From positions 1 to 64,000 of the forward strand of contig NZ_CP090066.1 in assembly GCF_021391535.1 (NCBI RefSeq): a stretch of DNA of 64,000 nt. Direction: 5' to 3'. Origin of the DNA: Aurantimonas sp. HBX-1 (GTDB lineage: Bacteria; Pseudomonadota; Alphaproteobacteria; Rhizobiales; Rhizobiaceae). A model generated the notes under the pieces. It did not search any database and was not told the origin of the DNA. It saw nothing but the letters and a program-made list of their open reading frames with translations. Positions 42,178 to 50,936 of this stretch are shown one piece after another. A program made the position numbers and the translations under genes. Positions within the stretch are counted from its first letter, which is position 1; every line of letters begins with the position of its first letter.

Positions 42178-42333
42178 CTACTCGCCCTTGAAACCCTTGT
42201 TCCAGGCGCGGTGGTCGGCGGTACCGGAGGCGTAGGGGTTGTCTTTCTTGGTCAGGCGCTTGCGGGCCGCTTCGCGGCCTTCGCGCCAGACGGTCTGGTC
42301 GCGCGTGAGCATGGACGGCTTCGTGCTGGACAT
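42178..42333 (-). CDS. 51-residue Rmf/CrpP-like small protein
   Basis: Small basic protein read from ATG 42333 to TAG 42178, start MSSTKPSMLTRDQTVWREG, then a core DNPYASGTADHRAWNQGF. The pattern (aromatic-xxG, NPY, HxAW..GF) is that of the ribosome modulation factor/CrpP group of small proteins widespread in alphaproteobacteria. If so, it would bind ribosomes or act in stress survival; this is inference from a short motif. It stands alone, convergent with the SIP gene. Confidence 0.6.
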   Translation of the reverse strand: MSSTKPSMLTRDQTVWREGREAARKRLTKKDNPYASGTADHRAWNKGFKGE

Positions 42334-42456
42334 GGTGATCTCGATGCATGGAGGATTGTGCGCTGCATTAGCGCATAATTGCCGGCAAAAGAAGGCGGAA
42401 GGCCGCTGGAGACCGGATATCGGCGCGCGATGGCCGGATATCGGGCGCCGTCCGCC

Positions 42457-43176
42457 CTATTCCTTGCCGCAGGGCCAGCGTTCTGGCGCCACCAGGCCGG
42501 CGGGAAGGATGGTCGCGTCGTTCCCGCAGGCAAGCTCGATCTGCATCTGCGTCAGGCCGCGGGCGGCGGAGAGGTCGCTGCCCTCGATGCGGGTCAGGAA
42601 CATGTAGGCGCCGGTGAAATCCAGCTCGCCGGCAATCCGTGCGCCGGCGAAACTGGCGCGGGCGAGGTTGGCGAAGCCGAACATGTTGCCGGCCAGCTCG
42701 GCATCCGCGAAATTCGCGCGACCAAGCTCGGCCTTCTCGAAATTGCTGCCGGACAGGACGGCGCCGGAAAAATTCGCCCGCTGCAGTTCGGCGCTCCGGA
42801 ACGAGGCTTCCCGGGCCGAGATTCCGGAGAAATTCGTGCGATAGGCCTCGACCTTGGTGAAGTTCGCGCCGTCGGCAATCGCCCCGGCGAGCGAAGTCCG
42901 CACGAGTTCGGCTTCCTCCAGATTGGCGGCGTCGAGCCGGGCGTTGCGCAGGTTGGTCAGGCCGAAATCGGCGTCCCGCAGGTCCGCGCCGTCGAGACTG
43001 GCGCCTTCGAGGCTGAGGTTCTTCCGGTTGCATCCGCTCCAGTCGATGCCCGGCCGCGCCGCGGCGGCGCAGTCGGCCGCGGCGGCCGGCAGGGTGCTGC
43101 CCGCAAGCAGGGCGAAAGCCAGGGCCGGGAGCGCCGAGCGGCGGGCAGTGTCGGAGGGGACGGCGTTCGGGCGCAT
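42457..43176 (-). CDS. Exported pentapeptide-repeat protein
   Basis: 239 residues with a signal peptide ending ...LPAAAADC. From about residue 55 to 205 it has tandem pentapeptides of the A(D/N)LxX kind (LDGADLRDADFGLTNLRNARLDAANLEE; LQRANFSGAVLSGSNF; LARASFAGARI), which fold into a right-handed quadrilateral beta-helix. The C-terminus ACGNDATILPAGLVAPERWPC is typical of rhizobial members. Export distinguishes it from the gyrase-protecting Qnr type. Function unknown. Confidence 0.85.
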   Translation of the reverse strand: MRPNAVPSDTARRSALPALAFALLAGSTLPAAAADCAAAARPGIDWSGCNRKNLSLEGASLDGADLRDADFGLTNLRNARLDAANLEEAELVRTSLAGAIADGANFTKVEAYRTNFSGISAREASFRSAELQRANFSGAVLSGSNFEKAELGRANFADAELAGNMFGFANLARASFAGARIAGELDFTGAYMFLTRIEGSDLSAARGLTQMQIELACGNDATILPAGLVAPERWPCGKE

Positions 43177-43451
43177 GGCAGGATCCTCGGCTCAGGCACG
43201 CGGCGTCTTGTGGCTCGCTCCGCGTCAGCATCTGCACAATGCATGAGATAGTCGTTGGTCCCCTAGGTGCGCCATGCCGTCGCGGCGGAGTTTTTTCTGT
43301 GTCCCGGCGGCGCTGCTGTCCGAAGCACGAAGGCCGGGTGGGTGACGTAGCGGCCGAAGAGCAACACCGACAGATTTACGCAAGGATTGCCGCTTTTTTG
43401 CACATTTCCTCGACCAGGCTGATAGCACGATGTCGGAGGGGGAGCTTGTCC

Positions 43452-43937
43452 ATGGCTCGACGACATATCATCGCTATCGCGAGCTGCGGCATGCTCGCCG
43501 GCTGCAGCCTCGGCTCGCCGATGTCGAACTTCGCGTTTCCCAGCCTGCCGCGCGCCACGATACCGGACATCCAGCTGATGGGCGTGCCGCTCTACGGGGA
43601 AAAGCCCGGCGTGAAGCTCACGCCGACGACGCCGTACGAGCTGTCGCCGACCGAGGCGGACGTGGTGCGGCTCGCGGTCATCCGCAGCTTCCCCGACGCG
43701 GCCGGGGTCAGCTTCTATCCGCTGCGATCGGGTCTCACCACGCAGGGCACCGTCGCGGTGTGCGGCATGGTGTCTGCCAGAAGCGGCGAGGGCGCCGCGG
43801 ACGACCGATTGTTCCGGGGAGAGTTGAGCCGGCAGGTTCAGCCCGGCAGCCCGACATTCGCCGTCAAGCAGATCGGCGGCGCCAACGCCGCGACGCTCGA
43901 CGTCTATGGCGACTGCCAGAAACAGGGCCTGGCCTAG
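43452..43937 (+). CDS. Hypothetical lipoprotein
   Basis: 161 residues with a lipoprotein signal: basic start, hydrophobic stretch and lipobox LAGC at residues 15-18, then SLGS; no aspartate at +2, so outer-membrane sorting is likely. The mature part has ELSPTEADVVRLAVIRSF and GTVAVCGMVSARSGEG, with two further cysteines that could pair. I recognise no family. The 275-base gap upstream, shared with the divergent pentapeptide gene, contains no other ORF I would support. Confidence 0.6.
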   Translation: MARRHIIAIASCGMLAGCSLGSPMSNFAFPSLPRATIPDIQLMGVPLYGEKPGVKLTPTTPYELSPTEADVVRLAVIRSFPDAAGVSFYPLRSGLTTQGTVAVCGMVSARSGEGAADDRLFRGELSRQVQPGSPTFAVKQIGGANAATLDVYGDCQKQGLA

Positions 43938-44170
43938 GGTTCCACGATCGGCGGACGGTTTCCGCCGGGTAGCTGCTGCGCCTGCCCGCTTGGCGCGTGC
44001 CGCCCGCCGCCCATGGCCGGCCGTCCCGCCGCCGCAGCTAAATAAAACTTACGTTGCATCGCAACATTTCTCAGTTTCGCTGATGCCGCTGCGTGTGCAT
44101 AAAGCGGGCTCCCGGCAACGCCGGCTCTCCGCGTGAACGAGCACGCGGGCAGCACCCAATGGAGAAGACC

Positions 44171-44500
44171 ATGAACAGGCTCCTCGGAGCCGCGGCGATC
44201 CTCATCGCCGCGACAGCAGCCGCCACGGCAGGCGATTTCAAGCCCCTCGAAGGGCGCAGCATCGAGCTCGGCGGCCTCAACGGCGTCGCCTACTACACCG
44301 TCGCCGACGGCGGCTACGACGTCGTGGCGACCCTGGTCGGAGCCGAGGGTTCGCCCGTGCGCGTCTCGACCCGCCTCGCGGACGGCCAGTCGCTGACGCT
44401 GATGGTGCCGGAATCGGTCGGCAGCGCGCCGCAGGCCGTCGACATCCGCCGCGACGGCACGACCGTCCTGATCGCGCCCAGCACCGTCGCCATGAACTGA
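44171..44500 (+). CDS. Hypothetical small periplasmic protein
   Basis: 109 residues with a Sec signal peptide (LLGAAAILIAATAAATAG) and a compact mature domain: DFKPLEGRSIELGGLNGVAYYTVADGGYDVVATL and a C-terminus predicted to be beta-rich. GGAGAAG precedes ATG 44171; an ATG four codons earlier (44159) is in frame but lacks a site. Family not recognised; similar proteins occur across Hyphomicrobiales as I recall. It precedes the convergent second receptor gene. Confidence 0.55.
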   Translation: MNRLLGAAAILIAATAAATAGDFKPLEGRSIELGGLNGVAYYTVADGGYDVVATLVGAEGSPVRVSTRLADGQSLTLMVPESVGSAPQAVDIRRDGTTVLIAPSTVAMN

Positions 44501-44581
44501 ACGGACGGCCGGGGCCGGCGCGTGGCGCCGCGCCCCGGCAATGTCGTCGACCCGGATGCCGCGGCGCCGGGTCGAGAGGCT

Positions 44582-44598
44582 GGCCCGCCCGGCGGGCC
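44582..44598. terminator. GC-rich hairpin between convergent genes
   Basis: GGCCCGCCCGGCGGGCC folds into a six-bp stem with a five-base loop between the 109-residue protein gene and the convergent receptor gene. No T-run; a candidate for shared termination only. Confidence 0.25.
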
Positions 44599-44640
44599 CG
44601 CCTGATCCCTCGCCGCGGGCAAGGCTCGCGGCCTGCCGCC

Positions 44641-46890
44641 TCACCAGGTCATGTGCGCCTTCAGCAGCACGTCGCGTCCCTCGCCATAGCCGCAGGACGC
44701 GCTGGTCTGGCAGCCCGAGACATATTCCTTGTCGAAGACGTTGTTGACGTTCAGCGAGACGCCCCAGTCGTCGCGGTCGTAGCGGATCGCCGCGTCGAAG
44801 ACGGTGGCGTCCGGCACCTTCAGCGTGTTCTCGTTGTCGGCGTAGCTGTCGCCGATGTAGCGGATGCCGCCGCCGAGGCCGAGCCCCTTCAGCGTGCCGT
44901 GCTGGACGGTGTAGTCGAGCCAGGCCGAGGCCAGCACTTCCGGCACGAGATAGGGGCGGTTGCCGACGATGTCGGGGTTGGCGTCCTTCTCGATCGTCAG
45001 ATCGTAGGCGGTGAAGGCGCCGGTCACCCGCCAGCTCTCGTCGAGATTGACCTTGGCTTCCAGCTCGACGCCGCGCGAATTGATCTCGCCGATCGTCTGC
45101 GGGATGTAGAGCGGCGCGATCGACTGCAGCGTGTTGCGGCGGGTCAGGTCGAACAGCGAGGCGGTGAAGACGCCGTCGAGGAAGCTCGGCTCGTACTTCA
45201 CGCCGACCTCGTACTGCTCGCCTTCCTCCGGCACGACGCCTTCGCCGTTGGCGTCCGTGCCGATCTGCGGGTTGAAGAAGCGCGAGACGCTGACATAGGG
45301 CACGAGGCCGTTGGCGAATTCGTAGCCGAGGCCGGCGCGGCCGCTGAACGAGCCTTCCCGGCTGTCGTAGTCGGCGTCGAAGCTGCTGCGGTCGTCGCGG
45401 TCGATCCACACCTCGTCGTAGCGGCCGTTGAGCGTCAGGATGAAGCCGTCGCCGAACTTCGCCTGGTCCTGCACGTAGACGCCGAGCTGGTTGAGGTCGA
45501 TCGTCTCGTCGAGATACGGCGCCCAGAGTGCCGGCAGGTCGTTGGTGTAGTTCGGGTTAGTCGGGTTCAGCGGATCGGCGGCGCCGGATGACTGCACCTG
45601 ATCGATCCCGAAATACTTGTAGTCGATGCCGGTCATCAGCGTGTGCGCCACCGCGCCCGTGGCGAACTCGAAGGTCGCGCGGTTATCGGTGGTGAAGTTG
45701 TCGACCGTCGTGTCGTGGGAGAAGTTCACGCGGTAGAGGAGGCTGTCAGGCGTCTCAGGATTGAAGAAGCCGCCCTGATACTGGTCCGGCGCGGTGTTGG
45801 GATTGTAGTACCCATTGAAATACGGGCCGTATTCCTCGCGCTCGACACGGCCGTAGCGGGTGTTGGAGGTCAGCGTGATCGCGTCGGTGACCGCCGTCTC
45901 GAACTCGTAGCCAAGCGTGAACTGCTTGTTCTCGAACGTGTCGAGATCCGGCTCGGAATAATAGAGGTCGCGGCCGATCCGGCCGAACGGCGCGTCGACG
46001 ACGCTGCCGACATAGGGCAGGAAGCCGTTGACGTGGCGCTGGTCGTCATACTGGTAGGTCGCGTAGAGGTTGAGCCGCGTATCGGCATCCGGCGACCAGG
46101 TCAGGTTCGGGGCGATGAAGCCGCGGAAATTGTCGGCATAGTCCGTGTCGGTCTCGCCGCCCTTCAGCTTGCCGAGCAGGCGATAGCTCCAGACCCCGTC
46201 CTCGGTGAGCCGGTCACCGATGTCGAAGGCGCCGTAGCCGTTCGGGTCGTCGTTGATGCCGCCCTCGATGTAGCGGATGCGCTCGCCGGTGGCGCGCTTG
46301 GAGATCGAGTTGACGAGGCCGCCCGGATTGGAGCCGCCGTAGAGCACCGAGGCCGGGCCGCGCATCACTTCGATCCGCTCGAGCTGGAACGGGTCGATGA
46401 TGAAGCCGCCGAAGGCGTAGGAATAGAGGTTCAGCGAGTCGAGATAGACGCCGGTCTGGGTGGCGTTGAAGCCGCGGATGTAGAACCAGTCGGTATCGGT
46501 GTCGGAGCCGTAGGGCTGCGTGAACACGCCGGGCGTGTAGCGCAGCGCCTCGTCGACCTTCTGGACGCCGCGGTCGTCGAGTTCCTCGCGGCCGAGCACC
46601 GAGACCGACTGCGGCACCTCGATCAGCGGCGTGTCGGTCTTGGCGCCGGTGGTGGTGTCGCGGGCGACGTAGCCGTCGACCGGCCCGGTGCCGGTCCCGC
46701 CGGGGGCGCCGCCCGTACCGCCGTCCGTCTCGACCACGATCGTGTCCAGCACGATCTGGCCATTGGTCTGCGCCACTGCCTGCGACAGCGTCGCGAGGCC
46801 GATCGCGGAAACGGAAACGAGCAGGCGGGCACGCAGATACATGGGGTTCATCCGGTTGGAGACTCGATCACCGAGCCCTCGCACGAACAT
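44641..46890 (-). CDS. TonB-dependent siderophore receptor (second)
   Basis: About 749 residues: leader ending ...ATLSQAVAQ, TonB box QIVLDTIVVET, plug motifs (TPLIEVPQSVSVLGREEL, FYIRGFNATQTGVYLDSLNL, GPASVLYGGSNPGGLVNSISKRA) and a barrel ending LLKAHMTW. No STN domain. ATG 46890 has GGAG seven bases upstream, inside the iron box; ATG 46851 would give a shorter leader with a weaker site. The siderophore is unknown. No transport genes are attached, so it must share an inner-membrane system. Confidence 0.9.
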   Translation of the reverse strand: MFVRGLGDRVSNRMNPMYLRARLLVSVSAIGLATLSQAVAQTNGQIVLDTIVVETDGGTGGAPGGTGTGPVDGYVARDTTTGAKTDTPLIEVPQSVSVLGREELDDRGVQKVDEALRYTPGVFTQPYGSDTDTDWFYIRGFNATQTGVYLDSLNLYSYAFGGFIIDPFQLERIEVMRGPASVLYGGSNPGGLVNSISKRATGERIRYIEGGINDDPNGYGAFDIGDRLTEDGVWSYRLLGKLKGGETDTDYADNFRGFIAPNLTWSPDADTRLNLYATYQYDDQRHVNGFLPYVGSVVDAPFGRIGRDLYYSEPDLDTFENKQFTLGYEFETAVTDAITLTSNTRYGRVEREEYGPYFNGYYNPNTAPDQYQGGFFNPETPDSLLYRVNFSHDTTVDNFTTDNRATFEFATGAVAHTLMTGIDYKYFGIDQVQSSGAADPLNPTNPNYTNDLPALWAPYLDETIDLNQLGVYVQDQAKFGDGFILTLNGRYDEVWIDRDDRSSFDADYDSREGSFSGRAGLGYEFANGLVPYVSVSRFFNPQIGTDANGEGVVPEEGEQYEVGVKYEPSFLDGVFTASLFDLTRRNTLQSIAPLYIPQTIGEINSRGVELEAKVNLDESWRVTGAFTAYDLTIEKDANPDIVGNRPYLVPEVLASAWLDYTVQHGTLKGLGLGGGIRYIGDSYADNENTLKVPDATVFDAAIRYDRDDWGVSLNVNNVFDKEYVSGCQTSASCGYGEGRDVLLKAHMTW

Positions 46891-46913
46891 AACTTGACTC
46901 CAAGTGTCAAGTT
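46891..46913 (-). promoter_or_regulatory. RirA-type iron box, second receptor
   Basis: Perfect inverted repeat AACTTGAC-N7-GTCAAGTT, which contains TGA-N9-TCA, the consensus of RirA iron-responsive operators. It abuts the receptor start region and overlaps its putative ribosome site, so binding would block expression directly. Strongest of the four boxes in the window. Confidence 0.7.
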
Positions 46914-46989
46914 TTAGGCTGGCACCTCCGCGCGCGGACCTGTTGCCGCCATGCCACAATTTCGCCGCAAGGCGGCCAGGCGCACCGCG

Positions 46990-48708
46990 TCAGGCGACGA
47001 CGAACTGCGCGTCGTGCAGCCGGCGATAGGCGCCGCGGCGGCCGAGGAGGTCGGCGTGCGCGCCTTCTTCCACGACGCCCGACTGGTCGACCACGACGAT
47101 CCGGTCGGCCTGGCGGATGGTCGACAGGCGGTGCGCGACGACGAGCGTCGTGCGGCCCTCGGACAGCTCCGCGAGCGAGGCCTGGATCGCCTGTTCGGTC
47201 TCCATGTCGAGCGCCGAGGTCGCCTCGTCGAGGATCAGGATCGGCGGGTTCTTCAGGAACATCCGGGCGATCGACAGACGCTGCTTCTGCCCCCCCGACA
47301 GCTTGACGCCGCGCTCGCCGACGATGGTGTCGAGCCCTTCCGGCAGGCGCGCGATCGTGTCGTCGAGATGCGCCCGGCGCACGGCCTGGCGGATGTCCGC
47401 CTCGGACGCGTCGAGACGCCCATAGGCGATGTTGTCGCGGATGCTGCCGCCGAACAGGAAGACGTCCTGCTGCACCACGCCGATATGGCGGCGCAGCGAG
47501 CGCAGCGTCATCTGCCTGATGTCGATCCCGTCGATGCTGATCGAGCCGCCCTGGATCTCGTAGAAGCGCGGCAGCAGCGAGCAGAGCGTGGTCTTGCCGG
47601 CGCCCGAGGGGCCGACGAAGGCCACCGTCTCGCCGGCGCGGATCGACAGGTTCAGCTCGGTCAGGATCGGCTTGCCCGGCCGGTAGCCGAAGGTCACCCG
47701 GTCGTAGCGTATGTCGCCGCGCAGGGCCTGCACGTCCGCCGCGCCGGGGGCGTCGCCGATCTCCGGCTTGGTGTCCAGCAGCTCGGTATAGCGGCGGAAG
47801 CCGGCGATGCCCTTGGGATAGGACTCGATCACCGCTGCGATCTTCTCGACCGGCCGGAAGAACACCCCGACCAGCAGCAGGAAGGCGATGAAGCCGCCAT
47901 TGGTCAGGCTGCCGGTCAGCACGTAGTAGGTGCCGGCGACCATGACGATCATCTGCATCAGCCGCAGCGACAGGTAGTTCAGCGACAGCGTCGCCGAGAT
48001 GATGCGGTAGGCGTCGAGCTTGCGGCTGCGATAGAGCTCGTTGTTGCGGGCGAACAGCTTGCGCTCGTGGTCCTCGTTGGCGAAGGCCTTCACGACGCGG
48101 ATGCCGCCGACATTCTCCTCGATCCGGGCGTTGAACTCGCCGACGCTGCCGTAGATCGCGTGCCAGGTGCGGGTCATCGCGCCGCCGTAGCGGGCGGTGA
48201 GATAGGTGCCGACCGGCACGATGGCGGCGGTGATCAGCGCCAGCGGCACGTTGATCGACAGCATCAGCAGGAAGGCGCCGACGAAGGTCATCAGCGCGAT
48301 GAACAGGTCTTCCGGCCCGTGATGGGCGATCTCGCCGATCTCCTCCAGGTCCTTGGTCAGCCGGCCGACGATATGCCCGGTCTTGCGGTTGTCGAAGAAG
48401 CTGAAGGACAGGGTCTGGAGATGGTCGAACGCCTTGCGGCGCATGTCCGTCTCGATGTTGATCCCCAGCATGTGGCCCCAGTAGTTCACGATCGCCAGGA
48501 GCCCGGTATTGAGGATGTAGATCGCCAGCAACCCGGCCGAGGCGAGCAGGATAAGGTTCCAGTCGCCGCTCGGCAGCAGCCGGTCGATGAACGCCGCCAC
48601 CGCCATCGGGAAGCCGAGCTCGAGCAGCCCGGCGAGGACGGCGCAGCCGAAATCGAGCGCGAAGAGGCCCTTGTAGGGACGGTAATAGGCAAAGAAACGG
48701 GCCAGCAC
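46990..48708 (-). CDS. ABC exporter (fused membrane and ATPase domains)
   Basis: 572-residue half-transporter: six-segment membrane domain (about 1-320), then an ATPase with Walker A GPSGAGKTT, Q-loop VQQDVFLF, signature LSGGQKQRLSIARM, Walker B LILDEATSALD and switch VAHRLST. Acts as a homodimer exporting a lipid, drug or peptide. Start GTG 48708 (LARFFAYYRPYKG); no better ATG nearby. Position between receptor and tonB genes could hint at siderophore export, but nothing in the sequence requires it. Confidence 0.88.
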   Translation of the reverse strand: MLARFFAYYRPYKGLFALDFGCAVLAGLLELGFPMAVAAFIDRLLPSGDWNLILLASAGLLAIYILNTGLLAIVNYWGHMLGINIETDMRRKAFDHLQTLSFSFFDNRKTGHIVGRLTKDLEEIGEIAHHGPEDLFIALMTFVGAFLLMLSINVPLALITAAIVPVGTYLTARYGGAMTRTWHAIYGSVGEFNARIEENVGGIRVVKAFANEDHERKLFARNNELYRSRKLDAYRIISATLSLNYLSLRLMQMIVMVAGTYYVLTGSLTNGGFIAFLLLVGVFFRPVEKIAAVIESYPKGIAGFRRYTELLDTKPEIGDAPGAADVQALRGDIRYDRVTFGYRPGKPILTELNLSIRAGETVAFVGPSGAGKTTLCSLLPRFYEIQGGSISIDGIDIRQMTLRSLRRHIGVVQQDVFLFGGSIRDNIAYGRLDASEADIRQAVRRAHLDDTIARLPEGLDTIVGERGVKLSGGQKQRLSIARMFLKNPPILILDEATSALDMETEQAIQASLAELSEGRTTLVVAHRLSTIRQADRIVVVDQSGVVEEGAHADLLGRRGAYRRLHDAQFVVA

Positions 48709-48841
48709 GGCAGATACTCGCAAGAATGATGAAACGGTCCGGCGATCGCGGCGGCGCGGCCGCGTATATCCGGACCCGGAAGGCGAAAGGCAAGGCGGGT
48801 GGCGGCCGGCTACGGAGCGGCCGCTGTACGCGGATGGGCGC

Positions 48842-49171
48842 CTATTCCATGACGGCGGCGATATAGGCGATGACGTCGTCGATCTGCTCCTGCGACGCCT
48901 TGAAGACCGGCATGCCCGGATGGCCGGTGTCGATCGTGCCGATGAAGGTCTCCTCCAGCGCGTCGATCGGAAACCGCTCGGACAGGCTGCGGAAGGGCGG
49001 CGCCTGCGGGTTGGGGCTGTCGCCGTCGAGCCCGACGGCATGGCAGCCGGAGCAGTTCGCGACGACGAGGATGCGGCCACGCTCGACCGGGTCTGCTGCC
49101 GCGTCCGGGGCCTGGGCGCGGGCGGCACCGAGGCCGGCGGCAAGGGCGAGTGCAAGCAGGACGATACGCAT
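48842..49171 (-). CDS. Small periplasmic c-type cytochrome
   Basis: 109 residues with signal peptide (LLALALAAGLGAARA), one haem-attachment motif CSGCH (C40, C43, H44) and a probable methionine ligand in HPGMPVFK. A class I monohaem cytochrome of the small Hyphomicrobiales type. No oxidase or dehydrogenase gene is adjacent, so its redox partner is unknown. Confidence 0.9.
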   Translation of the reverse strand: MRIVLLALALAAGLGAARAQAPDAAADPVERGRILVVANCSGCHAVGLDGDSPNPQAPPFRSLSERFPIDALEETFIGTIDTGHPGMPVFKASQEQIDDVIAYIAAVME

Positions 49172-49499
49172 GACAACCCTCGCAATGTCGTTTCCGAATA
49201 GGGCGACCGGACCAGCTAGCGCCGCGACCGGCCGCACCGCAAGTCACCGCGTGAGCCGCAGCCGACGGGATGCAGCCGAACCCGACGCTACGGACGGATC
49301 ATGACAACGGCACGGCGCCGCGACCAGTCCCCGTCAACTGGGCCTGGGCGATCCGCCACCATCGCCGGAAGGTCCGGCGGAGGAAGCGAGGCGCCCATCT
49401 CCTCGCGCCCGTCGGCGCTACCAGCGGCGGCGACGATACCACCGACGAGTCGCGCTGACCCGCCGGACATGACTGACCCGGCCGGAAAGCCCGGTCCCG
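49172..49499. other. Gene-free gap between cytochrome c and tonB
   Basis: 328 bases. A plus-strand frame at 49270-49458 (62 codons) and one at 49301-49525 exist, but both are arginine/proline-rich, lack ribosome sites and resemble chance frames in GC-rich DNA. The gap begins with the upstream region of the cytochrome gene and ends with the 3' side of tonB. No operator or repeat seen. Confidence 0.5.
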
Positions 49500-50489
49500 C
49501 TAGCGGAACGCCACCGGCACGGTGAGCGAGACCTGGCGGCCGCTGGGCGGCGCCGGGAACGGGCTGGCGCGCTGCACCAGCGCGACAGCCGCCTGGTCGA
49601 GCGCGGCCACGCCGCTCGAACCCGCCACCCGCACCGAGACGACCCGGCCATTGCCGTCCATAGCGAAGGCCACCCGCACGGTGCCCGAGCCGCTGCCGCG
49701 CGGCGTGCGCTTGTTGCGGTTGAGCCTGGCCTGGACGCGGCTCTGCCATGAGGCAAGCGCAGCGCGCGACACCTTCGCGCCCTGCGACGCCTGCTGCTGG
49801 CGGCGGCCTTGCGACGCGGTCGACGGCGCCGGCGAGCGGCGCTGCGGGGCCGCCGCCTCGCGCTTGCGGGGCGCGGGCTCTGCCTTCTTCTGCCGCGGCT
49901 TCTCGCGGGTCTCTTCCTGGCGCGCGGCCTCGCGGACGGGGCGCGGCGGCGTCGGCCGCGCCGTCGGCAGCGGCACGTTGGCGATGGTGGCGGGCTCCGG
50001 CTCCGGTTCTTCCGGTACGGGCTCGGCGATCTCCGGCTCGGGCGGCTCAGGCGGTTCCGGCGTCTCCAGCTCGGGCTCGGGAACCGTTGCCTCCGGCTGC
50101 TCGGGCTCGGGTTCCGGTACGACCGGTTCCGGCACCACCGGCTCGGGCGGGATCACGGGCTCCGGCGGCACGTCCGGCGTCGGCTCGGTCGGGATCTCCG
50201 GTTCGACCGGCTCCGGCGGCGCAGGCTCCTCGGACGGCGTGTCGACCAGTTCCGGCGCCGGTTCGGCGGCTTCCAGCGCCGCGACTTCCGGCGCGGCGGC
50301 GGGCGGTGCGAGTTCGATCAGGATCGGCGCCTGCGGCGTGCCCTGGGGCTCGGCCGGCGGTACCTGCGTCACCAGCGCCCAGGCGCCGGCGGCATGAACC
50401 GCGACGACGACCGTCGCGGCCAGCGTCCAGCGTGCCAGCGAGGCGCGACCGCCGCCGGTCTCGGCACTCGTGAGCGGTTCCCCGGCCAT
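49500..50489 (-). CDS. tonB: Energy transducer TonB
   Basis: 329-residue TonB: one N-terminal membrane anchor (about 20-42), a long periplasmic linker of proline/glutamate repeats (PEPVVPEPVVPEPEPE and similar, about residues 90-170), a basic stretch (about 185-230) and the C-terminal receptor-binding domain ending PFPAPPSGRQVSLTVPVAFR. Couples the proton motive force to the three receptors in this window. Two bases after exbD. Confidence 0.93.
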   Translation of the reverse strand: MAGEPLTSAETGGGRASLARWTLAATVVVAVHAAGAWALVTQVPPAEPQGTPQAPILIELAPPAAAPEVAALEAAEPAPELVDTPSEEPAPPEPVEPEIPTEPTPDVPPEPVIPPEPVVPEPVVPEPEPEQPEATVPEPELETPEPPEPPEPEIAEPVPEEPEPEPATIANVPLPTARPTPPRPVREAARQEETREKPRQKKAEPAPRKREAAAPQRRSPAPSTASQGRRQQQASQGAKVSRAALASWQSRVQARLNRNKRTPRGSGSGTVRVAFAMDGNGRVVSVRVAGSSGVAALDQAAVALVQRASPFPAPPSGRQVSLTVPVAFR

Positions 50490-50491
50490 GG

Positions 50492-50932
50492 TCAGCGCGC
50501 CGGCGGCGCGGCCGCCGCCGTTTCCTCGACGCCGACCAGGCCGATGCGGACATAGCCGGCGCTGCGCAGCGTGTTCATGACGTCCATCAGCGAGGCATAG
50601 GAGACGGCGCCGTCGGCACGCAGGAAGATCCGCTCCTCGCGATTGCCACCGGTCCGCTCGTCCAGCGCGGCCGCAAGAGCCTCGGCCGTGATCGGCGCCT
50701 CGCCCAGCACCAGCGACAGGTCGCTCTGCACCGTCAGGTAGACCGGTTCGTGGGGCCGATCCTGCGGCACGGCGTTGGAGGTCGGCAGGTCCACCGGCAC
50801 GTCGACGGTCGACAGCGGCGCCGCCACCATGAAGATGATCAGGAGGACGAGCACCACGTCGATGAACGGCGTGACGTTGATCTCCGAGACCTCGCCGACG
50901 CCGTCGTCTTCCTGCTCGAGCTTGAACGCCAT
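50492..50932 (-). CDS. exbD: TonB-system energiser ExbD
   Basis: 146 residues: N-terminal membrane helix with the essential aspartate in VTPFIDVVLVLLIIFMVAAPLS, then a periplasmic domain (VYLTVQSDLSLVLGEAPI). Partner of ExbB; four bases after the exbB stop. Confidence 0.94.
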   Translation of the reverse strand: MAFKLEQEDDGVGEVSEINVTPFIDVVLVLLIIFMVAAPLSTVDVPVDLPTSNAVPQDRPHEPVYLTVQSDLSLVLGEAPITAEALAAALDERTGGNREERIFLRADGAVSYASLMDVMNTLRSAGYVRIGLVGVEETAAAAPPAR

Positions 50933-50936
50933 GGAA

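Noticed and set aside
46990..48708. ABC exporter as a dedicated siderophore exporter
   Set aside because: No siderophore synthesis genes are in the window and the sequence is that of a generic half-exporter.
49270..49458. 62-codon ORF downstream of the cytochrome gene
   Set aside because: Arginine-rich chance-like sequence without ribosome site or family.
49980..50250. Short tandem repeats resembling a repeat array
   Set aside because: They are the Pro-Glu-Pro-Val codons of the TonB linker, not a CRISPR or minisatellite.
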